Of a stretch of DNA of 11,160 nucleotides, positions 1 to 4,959 are shown piece by piece (the first letter of the stretch is position 1; each line of letters begins with the position of its first letter). The DNA is from Patescibacteria group bacterium (GTDB lineage Bacteria; Patescibacteriota; Minisyncoccia; Phycocordibacterales; Phycocordibacteraceae), in NCBI GenBank assembly GCA_018823385.1, contig JAHJIK010000060.1:1-11160 (forward strand), given 5' to 3'. The position numbers were made by a program, and so were the translations under genes. The notes below the pieces were generated by a model. It did no database searches, was not told where the DNA came from, and saw only the letters and a list, made by a program, of their open reading frames with translations.

Positions 1-176
1 ATAAGCATACTGCCGATAAGTACCACTACGTTATCAATGACTACACCGAATGCAGCCATAGCTATCGAGAGGGTCACGAGGAGAAAGAAATCTCGACGCG
101 GGGACGCATTTTCAATAATGGTGTGTATGGCAGCTGTTTTGTCCTTTTCAGCTACGCTGGCAAATAGTTCAAACAT
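1..176 (-). CDS. DUF389-family membrane protein, N-terminal fragment
   Basis: Partial gene: the start codon (ATG at 176-174) is inside the window and the C-terminal part runs off the left edge, leaving 58 codons. The product starts MFELFASVAEKDK, then SPRRDFFLLVTLSIAM and a hydrophobic segment with GVVIDNVVVLIGSMLI. This matches the first transmembrane part of DUF389 (TIGR00341-type) proteins, where a hydrophobic run with an (I/L)-x-D-(N/S) and 'IGAMLIAPL'-like motif is typical. These are multi-pass membrane proteins of unknown function. The call rests on the N-terminus only. The start is supported by a TATACT box seven nucleotides upstream and by the lack of an alternative. The gene is divergent from the one at 240, with 63 nt between the start codons. 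Confidence 0.7.
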   Translation of the reverse strand, partial: MFELFASVAEKDKTAAIHTIIENASPRRDFFLLVTLSIAMAAFGVVIDNVVVLIGSML

Positions 177-192
177 GTCTTGCAGTATACCC
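177..192 (-). promoter_or_regulatory. -10 box of the DUF389 gene, probably leaderless
   Basis: On the minus strand GGGTATACTG lies at 192-183, with the -10 hexamer TATACT at 189-184 (5 of 6 consensus). Only 7 nt separate it from the ATG at 176, so initiation at normal spacing would fall on or next to the A of the start codon. No good -35 is seen at 17-18 nt spacing (TTAGTT or TTTAGT). There is no Shine-Dalgarno between box and start. Confidence 0.5.
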
Positions 193-224
193 CTTTCGGA
201 GTGCTAAACTAAACCTATTGTTAA

Positions 225-239
225 TATAAAGAATTACTC
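225..239 (+). promoter_or_regulatory. -10 box of the DUF7282-like gene, near-leaderless
   Basis: TATAAA at 225-230 is followed by 9 nt and then the ATG at 240. Transcription would start around 236-238, leaving a leader of only a few nucleotides and no room for a Shine-Dalgarno. No convincing -35 is visible at 16-18 nt. The box shares the short divergent intergenic region with the minus-strand box at 184-189. Confidence 0.4.
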
Positions 240-896
240 ATGAAAAAATGGATTATTGGTGCGGTAGTAGTTATTGTGCTCGCAGCTGCAGCTTGGTATT
301 TCTATGACCAGAAGATGGCTGAAGCATCTCTCGTAACAGATGAGAATGCTGTTCTCGTTGCTGACCAGCAGCCTGGAGATGAGACCGTTGTAAGCTACGC
401 AAAGCTTTCAAAGCCTGGATACGTTGTAGTGTACTCAACTGAAGCAAACGGAACAAAGACTGTTCTTGGTAGCAGTGACCTCCTTACTGCAGGCGAGCAC
501 CGAAACGTAAAGGTCCGTCACACAGGTGGAACTTCTATCAATGGCTCTGTTGTGACTGCAACTATCGTTGCTGACGATGGAGACGGCTCATACTCAGCTG
601 AAACTGATACTGAAGTAGTTTCAGAAGATTCAGCCGCTGTCTCTAATGATGCTGAACTGGACACTATGATGTCTGACGAGGATCTTGCGGTAATGCTTGA
701 TGAGGCAGGATACGACGTATCTGCTGAAATGTCAGAGGACACCATGGTGGAAGATGACACTATGATGTCTGACGAGGAGACAATGGAGTCATCCGACGAA
801 GAAATGATGGAGGATGAAACAGCTCCAGCAATGGAGGACACCACTTCTTCTACCGTAGAAGTGCAGGTTGAGGGAGAAGCAGAGATGATGCAGTAG
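240..896 (+). CDS. Membrane-anchored DUF7282-like protein with acidic Met-rich tail
   Basis: 218 aa. Residues 1-3 are basic (MKK) and 4-22 form one hydrophobic helix, a signal anchor or uncleaved signal; no clear signal peptidase site is seen. Residues about 38-125 (VADQQ, GYVVVY, VLGSSDLLTAGEHRNVKV, TATIVADDGDG) resemble the DUF7282 domain of haloarchaeal and CPR surface proteins, a beta-sandwich-like unit of unknown function. Residues 126-218 are low-complexity and strongly acidic, rich in Asp, Glu, Ser and Met, with repeated DTMMSDE units. The placement suggests an extracytoplasmic domain held at the membrane. No neighbour suggests a substrate. The gene stands alone: near-leaderless promoter, hairpin terminator ten nucleotides after the stop. 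The family call comes from motif memory, so the exact domain name is less certain than the architecture. Confidence 0.6.
   Translation: MKKWIIGAVVVIVLAAAAWYFYDQKMAEASLVTDENAVLVADQQPGDETVVSYAKLSKPGYVVVYSTEANGTKTVLGSSDLLTAGEHRNVKVRHTGGTSINGSVVTATIVADDGDGSYSAETDTEVVSEDSAAVSNDAELDTMMSDEDLAVMLDEAGYDVSAEMSEDTMVEDDTMMSDEETMESSDEEMMEDETAPAMEDTTSSTVEVQVEGEAEMMQ
660..778 (+). repeat. Direct repeat in the acidic tail coding region
   Basis: A 23-nt sequence is repeated exactly at 660-682 and 756-778, 96 nt apart (32 codons, in frame). Both copies encode DTMMSDE. The surrounding sequence contains further degenerate GAC/GAG/ATG-rich variants. This looks like an expanding and contracting repeat tract inside the protein tail. 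Confidence 0.8.
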
Positions 897-905
897 AAAA
901 ACCCA

Positions 906-949
906 GAACAAACAAAAAGCAGCCTGCTTGGGCTGTTTTTTGTTTGTTC
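906..949 (+). terminator. Rho-independent terminator of the DUF7282-like gene
   Basis: Arms at 906-924 and 931-949 pair over 19 bp with one G-U wobble and a 6-nt loop (TGCTTG). The GC core is GCAGCC/GGCTG(T), and the 3' arm begins its T-run at 936-941. Because the A-run and T-run are both part of the stem, it could also work in the other direction. Confidence 0.85.
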
Positions 950-971
950 ACCTACACTTCACATCATTGGG

Positions 972-1011
972 TATACTGTAGTAGTAACCCTTACACATAT
1001 ATTTGATACTC
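972..1011 (+). promoter_or_regulatory. Promoter region of the small coiled-coil gene
   Basis: Two -10-like boxes are present. TATACT at 972-977 sits in GGGTATACTG, the same 10-mer as in the DUF389 promoter, and would give a leader of about 28 nt. TATATT at 998-1003, 8 nt before the ATG at 1012, would give a leaderless message. Neither has a good -35, and no Shine-Dalgarno precedes the ATG. Confidence 0.35.
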
Positions 1012-1320
1012 ATGACTAAAGAAACTCGAACTGCCTGGACCGTAGCTGTTGTTCTCGGCATTCTCGTTATCATCCTGCTTGGCGTGCTTGCCAGAGGTTG
1101 GTACGAGAAGAACCACAATCTAGGAAATGTCCTTCAAGACAACAAGAATGCACTTGTAGAGCAACGAATGCAGCTCCGTGAAGCCTGCGCTCATGAGGCA
1201 TCAGGCCCAACCGAAGAGTGCCAAAAAGCCCTTGAAGACCTCTCAAATCTACTTGTAGACTTCGGTCAGGAGATACGAGACCTTCAAAAGGCCACTACAA
1301 CTGACATTGGAGGCCAATAA
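1012..1320 (+). CDS. Small single-span membrane protein with helical hairpin
   Basis: 102 aa from the ATG at 1012; an in-frame TTG nine nucleotides earlier is less likely. Residues 1-8 are polar, 9-28 form one transmembrane helix (VAVVLGILVIILLGVLARGW), and 35-95 are predicted mostly helical, with heptad-like Leu/Met/Ala spacing. A Gly-Pro turn at 65-66 lies between Cys59 and Cys70, so the two helices could fold back and, if extracytoplasmic, be stapled by a disulfide. No family is recognised. The gene lies between the terminator at 906-949 and the infC promoter at 1334-1362; there is no hairpin after its stop, so read-through into infC is possible. Confidence 0.6.
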   Translation: MTKETRTAWTVAVVLGILVIILLGVLARGWYEKNHNLGNVLQDNKNALVEQRMQLREACAHEASGPTEECQKALEDLSNLLVDFGQEIRDLQKATTTDIGGQ

Positions 1321-1333
1321 AGCACGGTTTTAC

Positions 1334-1371
1334 TTGATATAGGGGCTCTCGCGTGGTATTGTCTACCTACA
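1334..1371 (+). promoter_or_regulatory. infC promoter with extended -10, near-leaderless
   Basis: TTGATA at 1334-1339 (5/6 match to -35) is followed by a 17-nt spacer and TATTGT at 1357-1362. The -10 is preceded by TGG, that is the TGn of an extended -10. This is the most complete sigma-70-like promoter in the left part of the window. From the box to the TTG start at 1372 there are only 9 nt, so the leader would be about 2-3 nt. Confidence 0.55.
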
Positions 1372-1947
1372 TTGGCTACTGAAAAGATTCGCATAAATCG
1401 AGAGATTCGTTCGCGTGAACTACGCGTAATTGGCGCTGAGGGAGAAAACCTCGGTGTTATTACGTTAGATGAGGCCCTAAAGGCAGCTGAGGTAGCAGGT
1501 CTAGACCTCATTGAAATCTCGCCAAACGCCCGCCCGCCGGTTGCGAAAGTCATGGATTATGGTAAATTTCAGTACGAGCTGAAGAAACGAGAAAGTGCCG
1601 CCCGATCTAAGGCCAAGGTCTCTGAGACCAAGGAAGTACAGATAAAGGTGGGTACTGGAGAGAACGATATGCGCTTGAAGGCCAAGAAAGCAGCTGAATG
1701 GCTGGAAGAAGGTCACCGAGTACGTATCGAACTCTTCCTCAAGGGCCGATATAAAGGAATGGATGAAGCCTTCCTTAAAAATCGGCTTGAGAAGTTCATG
1801 CTTTTGATACCGTATGCGTACAAGATCGCGGAACCAATAACCCGTGCACCGAAAGGATTTGCTGGTATATTGGAACGAGACACTAAAGCTACGACAGCCA
1901 AGAGTGCACCGAAAGAGACCAACCCTGAACAACATGAAAACAAATAA
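1372..1947 (+). CDS. infC: Translation initiation factor IF-3
   Basis: 191 aa, normal length. IF3 binds the 30S subunit, prevents 50S joining and proofreads the start codon and initiator tRNA. The N-domain is about residues 7-72 (INREIRSRELRVIG, LDLIEISPNARPPVAKVMDYGKF) and the C-domain about 85-170 (KEVQIKVGTGENDMRLKAKK, AEWLEEGHRVRIELFLKGR). A polar tail of about 20 residues follows. The start is TTG at 1372 (TTG GCT ACT GAA); there is no in-frame ATG before the conserved N-domain. A rare start codon is a known hallmark of infC (AUU in Escherichia coli), where IF3 represses its own initiation. It is first in the operon infC-rpmI-rplT, and its last codons overlap rpmI by 14 nt. Confidence 0.97.
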   Translation: MATEKIRINREIRSRELRVIGAEGENLGVITLDEALKAAEVAGLDLIEISPNARPPVAKVMDYGKFQYELKKRESAARSKAKVSETKEVQIKVGTGENDMRLKAKKAAEWLEEGHRVRIELFLKGRYKGMDEAFLKNRLEKFMLLIPYAYKIAEPITRAPKGFAGILERDTKATTAKSAPKETNPEQHENK

Positions 1948-2116
1948 GTCATACTCTAAGCGAATACGCATCACCAAGAACGGCAAGCTAATGGCTCGTC
2001 ACCCTGGTCAGAACCACTACAACGGACTTGAGTCTGGTGGTGAGAAGCGCAACAAGGCAGGAGAGCAAATCATGAATGTTACGTCTCGCATTCGACGTCG
2101 TTTCCTATCGTATTAA
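1934..2116 (+). CDS. rpmI: 50S ribosomal protein bL35
   Basis: 60 aa, MKTNKSYSKRIRITKNGKLM..., highly basic, with the bL35 pattern K-S-x-SKRI, GKL, HxxxxKxxKxKRxL-like, here in a shortened form. The ATG at 1934 lies inside the end of infC in another frame (14-nt overlap), so translation is probably coupled to termination of infC. The frame is open further upstream (to 1844), but that extension reads IF3 codons out of frame and has no bL35 character. bL35 sits in the large subunit; infC-rpmI-rplT is the conserved bacterial order. Confidence 0.93.
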   Translation: MKTNKSYSKRIRITKNGKLMARHPGQNHYNGLESGGEKRNKAGEQIMNVTSRIRRRFLSY

Positions 2117-2136
2117 TTTTATATAACTGATCTACC

Positions 2137-2484
2137 ATGTCTCGAGTAAAAGGAGGAGTTGTTGCTGCTAAGAAGCGCCGAAACATATTGTCTCGCGCTA
2201 AAGGATACCGAAACGGACGGTCTACTAAGGTACGTCTAGCGAAGGAATCTCTTGTACACGCAGGTCAGAACGCTTTTGCACACCGTAAGGACAAGAAGAA
2301 CAACTACCGACAGCTTTGGATTGTTCGCCTTAATGCTGCAGTACGTGAGAATGGCTTTAAGTCATACAGCACATTCATCGCAGCCCTTAAGAAGGCAGAG
2401 GTAGCCCTCGACCGAAAGGTTCTATCTGAGATTGCTCAGAAGCACCCAGAGACTTTCACAAGAATTGTAGAGAAAGTGAGCTAA
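2137..2484 (+). CDS. rplT: 50S ribosomal protein bL20
   Basis: 115 aa, typical length. bL20 binds 23S rRNA early in large-subunit assembly. Conserved stretches are the N-terminal RNA-binding helix (MSRVKGGVVAAKKRRNIL, AKGYRNGRS), AFAHRKDKKNNYRQLWIVRLNAA, and the globular end with EVALDRKVLSEIAQ. It follows rpmI by 20 nt. This gap carries TATAAC at 2122-2127, nine nucleotides before the ATG, a possible weak internal promoter. There is no Shine-Dalgarno. In many bacteria bL20 represses this operon through a leader upstream of infC or rpmI. Here the infC leader seems too short for such a structure. Confidence 0.96.
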   Translation: MSRVKGGVVAAKKRRNILSRAKGYRNGRSTKVRLAKESLVHAGQNAFAHRKDKKNNYRQLWIVRLNAAVRENGFKSYSTFIAALKKAEVALDRKVLSEIAQKHPETFTRIVEKVS

Positions 2485-2497
2485 CCACTCCCCTTCT

Positions 2498-2530
2498 AGT
2501 AAAAAGCCCCGGATACCGGGGCTTTTTACT
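2498..2530 (+). terminator. Bidirectional terminator after rplT
   Basis: Perfect inverted repeat: 15-nt arms at 2498-2512 and 2516-2530 with an ATA loop. The GC core GCCCCGG/CCGGGGC is flanked by A5 on the left and T5 on the right, so it can terminate rplT (+) and also back up the convergent gene A (-). Confidence 0.9.
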
Positions 2531-2545
2531 ATTTAGCACTAACAG

Positions 2546-2582
2546 AAAACCCACCGAAGCAGGCTTTCCTCTTTGGTGGGTT
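2546..2582 (-). terminator. Terminator of orphan gene A
   Basis: On the minus strand, arms 2582-2571 and 2559-2548 (AACCCACCAAAG with CTTCGGTGGGTT, one G-U pair) enclose an 11-nt loop. The 3' arm ends in TTTT followed by CTGTT. It begins about 5 nt after the stop codon of the gene at 2587-2904. Confidence 0.8.
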
Positions 2583-2586
2583 CGAT

Positions 2587-2904
2587 TTAACCGACGAGTT
2601 CTCCTTCCATCGAAATGGTAGCGAACTCGTCATTATCTTCTGGGCAATAGGGTCCGTGGAATCCCTCATATCCTTCGAGCGCTTTTTTCGCCCGCTTGAA
2701 GAGGGAGGACTTTTTGTAGACCCTATCCCCGAGATCGTCCTTGACTGAGACCACCACAATCCGCTGTTTACTGGCGCCGAGAACGCCACAGCTGATGCAC
2801 CGCAACGAAGGCTCAGGAGTATCGCAATAAAACTCAGCCTTAGCCACTAGCTCAACTACCTCCTTTCCATTGGGACTACGCAGACCGAACTCAATTCGTG
2901 ACAT
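2587..2904 (-). CDS. Orphan gene A, hypothetical small protein with four cysteines
   Basis: 105 aa, no family recognised. It begins MSRIEFGLRS and has Cys at 27, 36, 39 and 87 (C-x8-CxxC ... C), which could be a loose zinc site. Residues 61-78 are basic (RVYKKSSLFKRAKKALEG) and the C-terminus is acidic. No signal peptide or membrane segment is seen, so it is probably cytoplasmic. The start is well supported: AAGGAG at 2916-2911 lies 6 nt before the ATG, and the promoter at 2942-2968 lies just upstream. It is a self-contained unit with its own promoter, Shine-Dalgarno and terminator. It is convergent with rplT and follows the beta-CASP RNase gene. A Shine-Dalgarno this clear is unusual among its neighbours. 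Confidence 0.75.
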   Translation of the reverse strand: MSRIEFGLRSPNGKEVVELVAKAEFYCDTPEPSLRCISCGVLGASKQRIVVVSVKDDLGDRVYKKSSLFKRAKKALEGYEGFHGPYCPEDNDEFATISMEGELVG

Positions 2905-2941
2905 GTGTATCTCCTTGATTCAAAAGGTCGTTCGAAAGAAT

Positions 2942-2968
2942 ATTATACTATATTCAGTAGAATGTCAA
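2942..2968 (-). promoter_or_regulatory. Sigma-70-type promoter of orphan gene A
   Basis: On the minus strand a perfect TTGACA (2968-2963) is followed by 15 nt and a perfect TATAAT (2947-2942). The spacer is short; reading TAATAT two bases later gives the normal 17. The -35 touches the stop codon of the RNase gene (2971-2969). The leader of about 30 nt carries the AAGGAG ribosome site at 2916-2911. Confidence 0.75.
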
Positions 2969-4354
2969 CTACACCTTCTTCACCCCCTCTTTCGTAATCT
3001 CCCATGTCTCGTCCTGTGTAGGGACAATAGCCTTTACACCCAAGAACCCATGAATGCGTTGAGCGAGGAATCGAGCGGATGCAGGCTCACCAAGGGCCAC
3101 AAAGAAGGTTTTGGTCCTTGGAAGTGCTTTCTTAGCATATTCAAGCAATCCGTCCCTATCTGCATGTGCTGACCAGCCCCCAAACATCTCCACAGTGGCG
3201 TTTACGGTCACATCACGACCATCCAGCCGAACTGACTTGGCACCGTCCACCAGACGCCTTCCAGGGCTTCTTGGAGCCTGATATCCAACCACGAGAAGAG
3301 TCGTATGCGGATCTGGCAGATACAGGGCTTCATGCTTCCCTATTCGCCCTCCGTGACTCATACCGGCACCAGCAATGATGATCTTGCTACCCTTGGTCTT
3401 TCGTATTGATTCAGACTCTTCGCGGTCACGGGTCATTGAAAGGAATGGAAACCTAAAGAGACTTCCCTCTTTAGCGAGCTCTGTCTGTACCCCATTCTTA
3501 AAGTATTCCTTTGCCCACTTCTCATATACTTCCGTCACCGCAATAGCGAGTGGCGAATCGAGATACACCGGAATCTCTGGAATCTCTTTTGCTTCCATAA
3601 GGTTTGAAAGCTCGTACAGCATTAACTGCGTGCGCTCCATTGAGAAGGCTGGGATAAGAACCACGCCATCCTTCGCGACCGCTTTGTTGATTGCATCTCG
3701 AAGACGATCAACGCGCACGTCCTTTGTATCGTGCAGACGGTCTCCATATACACTTTCGATGACCATAGCATCTGCGTCAGGTACCGCAACAGCATCTGGC
3801 AGGAGTGGTGTTGGTGAGTTTCCAATGTCTCCCGTTAGAGCAAGGGTCGTACCATCCTCATCTGTTAAACGCACTGATCCTGAACCAAGAATGTGTCCAG
3901 TGTTGCGGAGTATTGCTGAAATACCTGGTGCTGCTTCCCACTCCTTGTTGTATGGAACTAGCTCAACGAGGTCTAGTAACAGATTGAGGTCTTTCTCATC
4001 ATATAGTGGAGATACTTTAATTTTCTTAGCCTCTTCGGCAAGAATGTGTACGCTGTCACGGAGGATTAGCTCCATAAGGTCACGTGTTGGCGGTGTCATG
4101 TATACCTTTCCACGGAATCCTTCTCGCACTAATTTCGGAGCGCGCCCAATATGGTCGAGGTGTGCGTGCGTAATGATGAGTGCATCAACTTCTTTTACAT
4201 CGTATGCAAATGGCTCATACATGCACTCCTGACAGAAATCTCTGCCCTGCTCCATACCGCAGTCAACTAACACTTTCCCTTTAGTGCCTTGGACCAGGAA
4301 GTTAGATCCGGTAACACTCTCAGCACCACCGTAGAAGGTTAGTTTGAACGCCAT
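2969..4354 (-). CDS. Beta-CASP metallo-beta-lactamase RNA-processing nuclease
   Basis: 461 aa, usual for CPSF73-like bacterial/archaeal beta-CASP proteins. Metal-site motifs in order: HAHLDH at 63-68, His154 in GHILGSGS, Asp176 in TGDIGNS, and His397 in SAHAD. Beta-CASP and specificity parts follow: PAFSMERTQ at 236-244, YLDSPLA at 264-270, GAGMSHGGR at 329-337, and GYQAPRSPGRRLVDG at 357-371. The C-terminus (about 385-450) is the RMMBL-type domain. Family members are zinc-dependent endo- or 5' exoribonucleases, so mRNA decay or RNA maturation is likely; which substrate is not visible. The ATG at 4354 lies inside the end of the preceding membrane protein gene (16-nt overlap), suggesting co-translation. 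No Shine-Dalgarno. Distinct from RNase J, which is longer and has a different C-terminal domain. Confidence 0.9.
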   Translation of the reverse strand: MAFKLTFYGGAESVTGSNFLVQGTKGKVLVDCGMEQGRDFCQECMYEPFAYDVKEVDALIITHAHLDHIGRAPKLVREGFRGKVYMTPPTRDLMELILRDSVHILAEEAKKIKVSPLYDEKDLNLLLDLVELVPYNKEWEAAPGISAILRNTGHILGSGSVRLTDEDGTTLALTGDIGNSPTPLLPDAVAVPDADAMVIESVYGDRLHDTKDVRVDRLRDAINKAVAKDGVVLIPAFSMERTQLMLYELSNLMEAKEIPEIPVYLDSPLAIAVTEVYEKWAKEYFKNGVQTELAKEGSLFRFPFLSMTRDREESESIRKTKGSKIIIAGAGMSHGGRIGKHEALYLPDPHTTLLVVGYQAPRSPGRRLVDGAKSVRLDGRDVTVNATVEMFGGWSAHADRDGLLEYAKKALPRTKTFFVALGEPASARFLAQRIHGFLGVKAIVPTQDETWEITKEGVKKV

Positions 4355-4698
4355 ATTGTGTATCGAGCTAGTATATAAATAGTTGTTGCACCTAATGTCC
4401 CTATCAAGAGATCGAGACTCGTATCAAATGCGTAGTTTGCCTCACGCGGAGACCCAATAACCACCTCAAATACCTCCCATCCGATCACCACTGCTGCAAA
4501 GGCTGCCATATAGAGCCGTGGTCGATATCGCATTATGAGAGCAACAGCAAGCGCCCCAATCGCAAGCCCTCCTAGATAATGCATAGGAATATCAAACCAG
4601 ACAAAGCGCCAATACAAGGAGTCAGCGAGCGCCCAGTGCTGAAGTCCCGCAACGATTGAAGCGAGAATGAGTGCAAGAAAAAACCATCGTGTACGCAT
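4339..4698 (-). CDS. Four-helix membrane protein, VanZ/DUF2238(YjdF)-like
   Basis: 119 aa from the ATG at 4698. An upstream in-frame start at 4776 would run through the perfect hairpin at 4721-4756, so it is rejected. Hydrophobic helices lie at about 5-24, 35-57, 62-80 and 94-113. Charged residues within or at the ends of helices are striking: Asp36 and His40 (FDIPMHYLGG), Glu75/Glu78 (WEVFE), Asp92 and Asp96 (FDTSLDLLIGTLGA). The pattern D-x3-H ... W-E-x2-E ... D-x3-D-x2-x-G-x2-G-A recalls VanZ and DUF2238/YjdF membrane proteins, which are of unclear function. This is a resemblance, not a firm assignment. It overlaps the RNase gene, so the two may form one transcription unit. Confidence 0.65.
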   Translation of the reverse strand: MRTRWFFLALILASIVAGLQHWALADSLYWRFVWFDIPMHYLGGLAIGALAVALIMRYRPRLYMAAFAAVVIGWEVFEVVIGSPREANYAFDTSLDLLIGTLGATTIYILARYTIWRSN

Positions 4699-4705
4699 TA
4701 GAAAT

Positions 4706-4714
4706 ACTCTAGCA
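4706..4714 (-). promoter_or_regulatory. Extended -10 box before the membrane protein gene
   Basis: The minus strand reads TGC TAGAGT (4714-4706), an extended -10 with a 4/6 hexamer, then exactly 7 nt to the ATG at 4698. This is the same leaderless spacing as at the DUF389 gene. It also covers the few bases after the hairpin at 4721-4756. Moderate support only. Confidence 0.35.
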
Positions 4715-4717
4715 TGC

Positions 4718-4756
4718 AAACGAATACAACCCGGAATAAATTCCGGGTTGTATTCG
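4718..4756 (-). terminator. Perfect 16-bp hairpin, probable terminator of the structured RNA
   Basis: Arms 4756-4741 and 4736-4721 are perfectly complementary over 16 bp, with a 4-nt loop, and on the minus strand are followed by TTTGCATG. The stem is strong (CCCGG core), but the U-tract is only three bases, so termination efficiency is uncertain. It directly abuts (one shared base) the closing stem of the RNA candidate at 4756-4893. Confidence 0.55.
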
Positions 4757-4893
4757 AAGCTGCCGCTCTGTGGCAACTTTCGTAGGCCACGTGGGTGTCC
4801 GCACCGCGTTCGTTAGACTATAAAAGTGCACCCGAACGCGTGGATATAAGACTCCCGAGATATAAGCAAGTTGCATTTTAAGCGACAGCTTCC
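4756..4893 (-). ncRNA. Candidate structured small RNA, unknown class
   Basis: A 260-nt gap without a gene (4699-4959) folds, on the minus strand, into nested helices. The closing stem pairs 4892-4881 (GAAGCTGTCGCT) with 4767-4756 (AGCGGCAGCTTC), 12 bp with one G-U. After a small internal loop, GCAACTT (4874-4868) pairs with AAGTTGC (4779-4773). After a large central bubble, CGCGTTCG (4840-4833) pairs with CGAACGCG (4812-4805), closing a 20-nt loop; three further pairs are possible past a bulged G. A TATACT box at 4904-4899 would start transcription at the first base of the closing stem, and a strong hairpin follows the 3' side. The order closing stem, central bubble, terminal stem is like that of 6S RNA, but length (about 137 nt) and sequence do not prove it. 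It could instead be a leader of the membrane protein gene. Confidence 0.45.
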
Positions 4894-4898
4894 AGACC

Positions 4899-4904
4899 AG
4901 TATA
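4899..4904 (-). promoter_or_regulatory. -10 box of the structured RNA candidate
   Basis: TATACT on the minus strand at 4904-4899. Six nucleotides separate it from 4892, the first paired base of the RNA's closing stem, which is normal spacing for a start site. The -35 region would fall in the T-rich tail of the gene B terminator (4915-4928), with only a weak match. Confidence 0.4.
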
Positions 4905-4914
4905 CCGTTCCGTA

Positions 4915-4955
4915 TAAAAAGAAAAAGGAGGCCTCCGCTGTGGGCGGAGGCCTCT
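4915..4955 (-). terminator. Terminator of orphan gene B
   Basis: On the minus strand, arms 4953-4944 (AGGCCTCCGC) and 4938-4929 (GCGGAGGCCT) are perfectly complementary with a 5-nt loop. They are extended by one G-C and one G-U pair and followed by TTTTTCTTTTT. It starts a few bases after the stop codon of the gene at 4960. Confidence 0.92.
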
Positions 4956-4959
4956 CCCT

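Noticed and set aside
518..844. Serine-rich minus-strand open frame opposite the DUF7282-like gene
   Set aside because: It is the complement of the Asp/Glu/Met codons of the acidic tail, giving runs of SSS; no start signal.
1321..1371. L20-type autoregulatory leader upstream of infC
   Set aside because: Only about 50 nt separate it from the previous gene and the promoter is within them; no pseudoknot-like pairing is visible.
1371..1373. ATT start codon for infC, as in Escherichia coli
   Set aside because: ATT at 1371 is out of frame with IF3 and hits TGA within four codons; the in-frame codon is the overlapping TTG at 1372.
3375..4232. 285-codon plus-strand open frame opposite the RNase gene
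   Set aside because: Ser/Arg-rich mirror of the conserved beta-CASP coding sequence on the other strand; no family motif.
4721..4860. Possible tRNA (a TTCGAAT string at the end of the RNA candidate looks like a T-loop)
   Set aside because: The flanking five bases do not pair, there is no acceptor or anticodon arm, and the bases belong to other stems.
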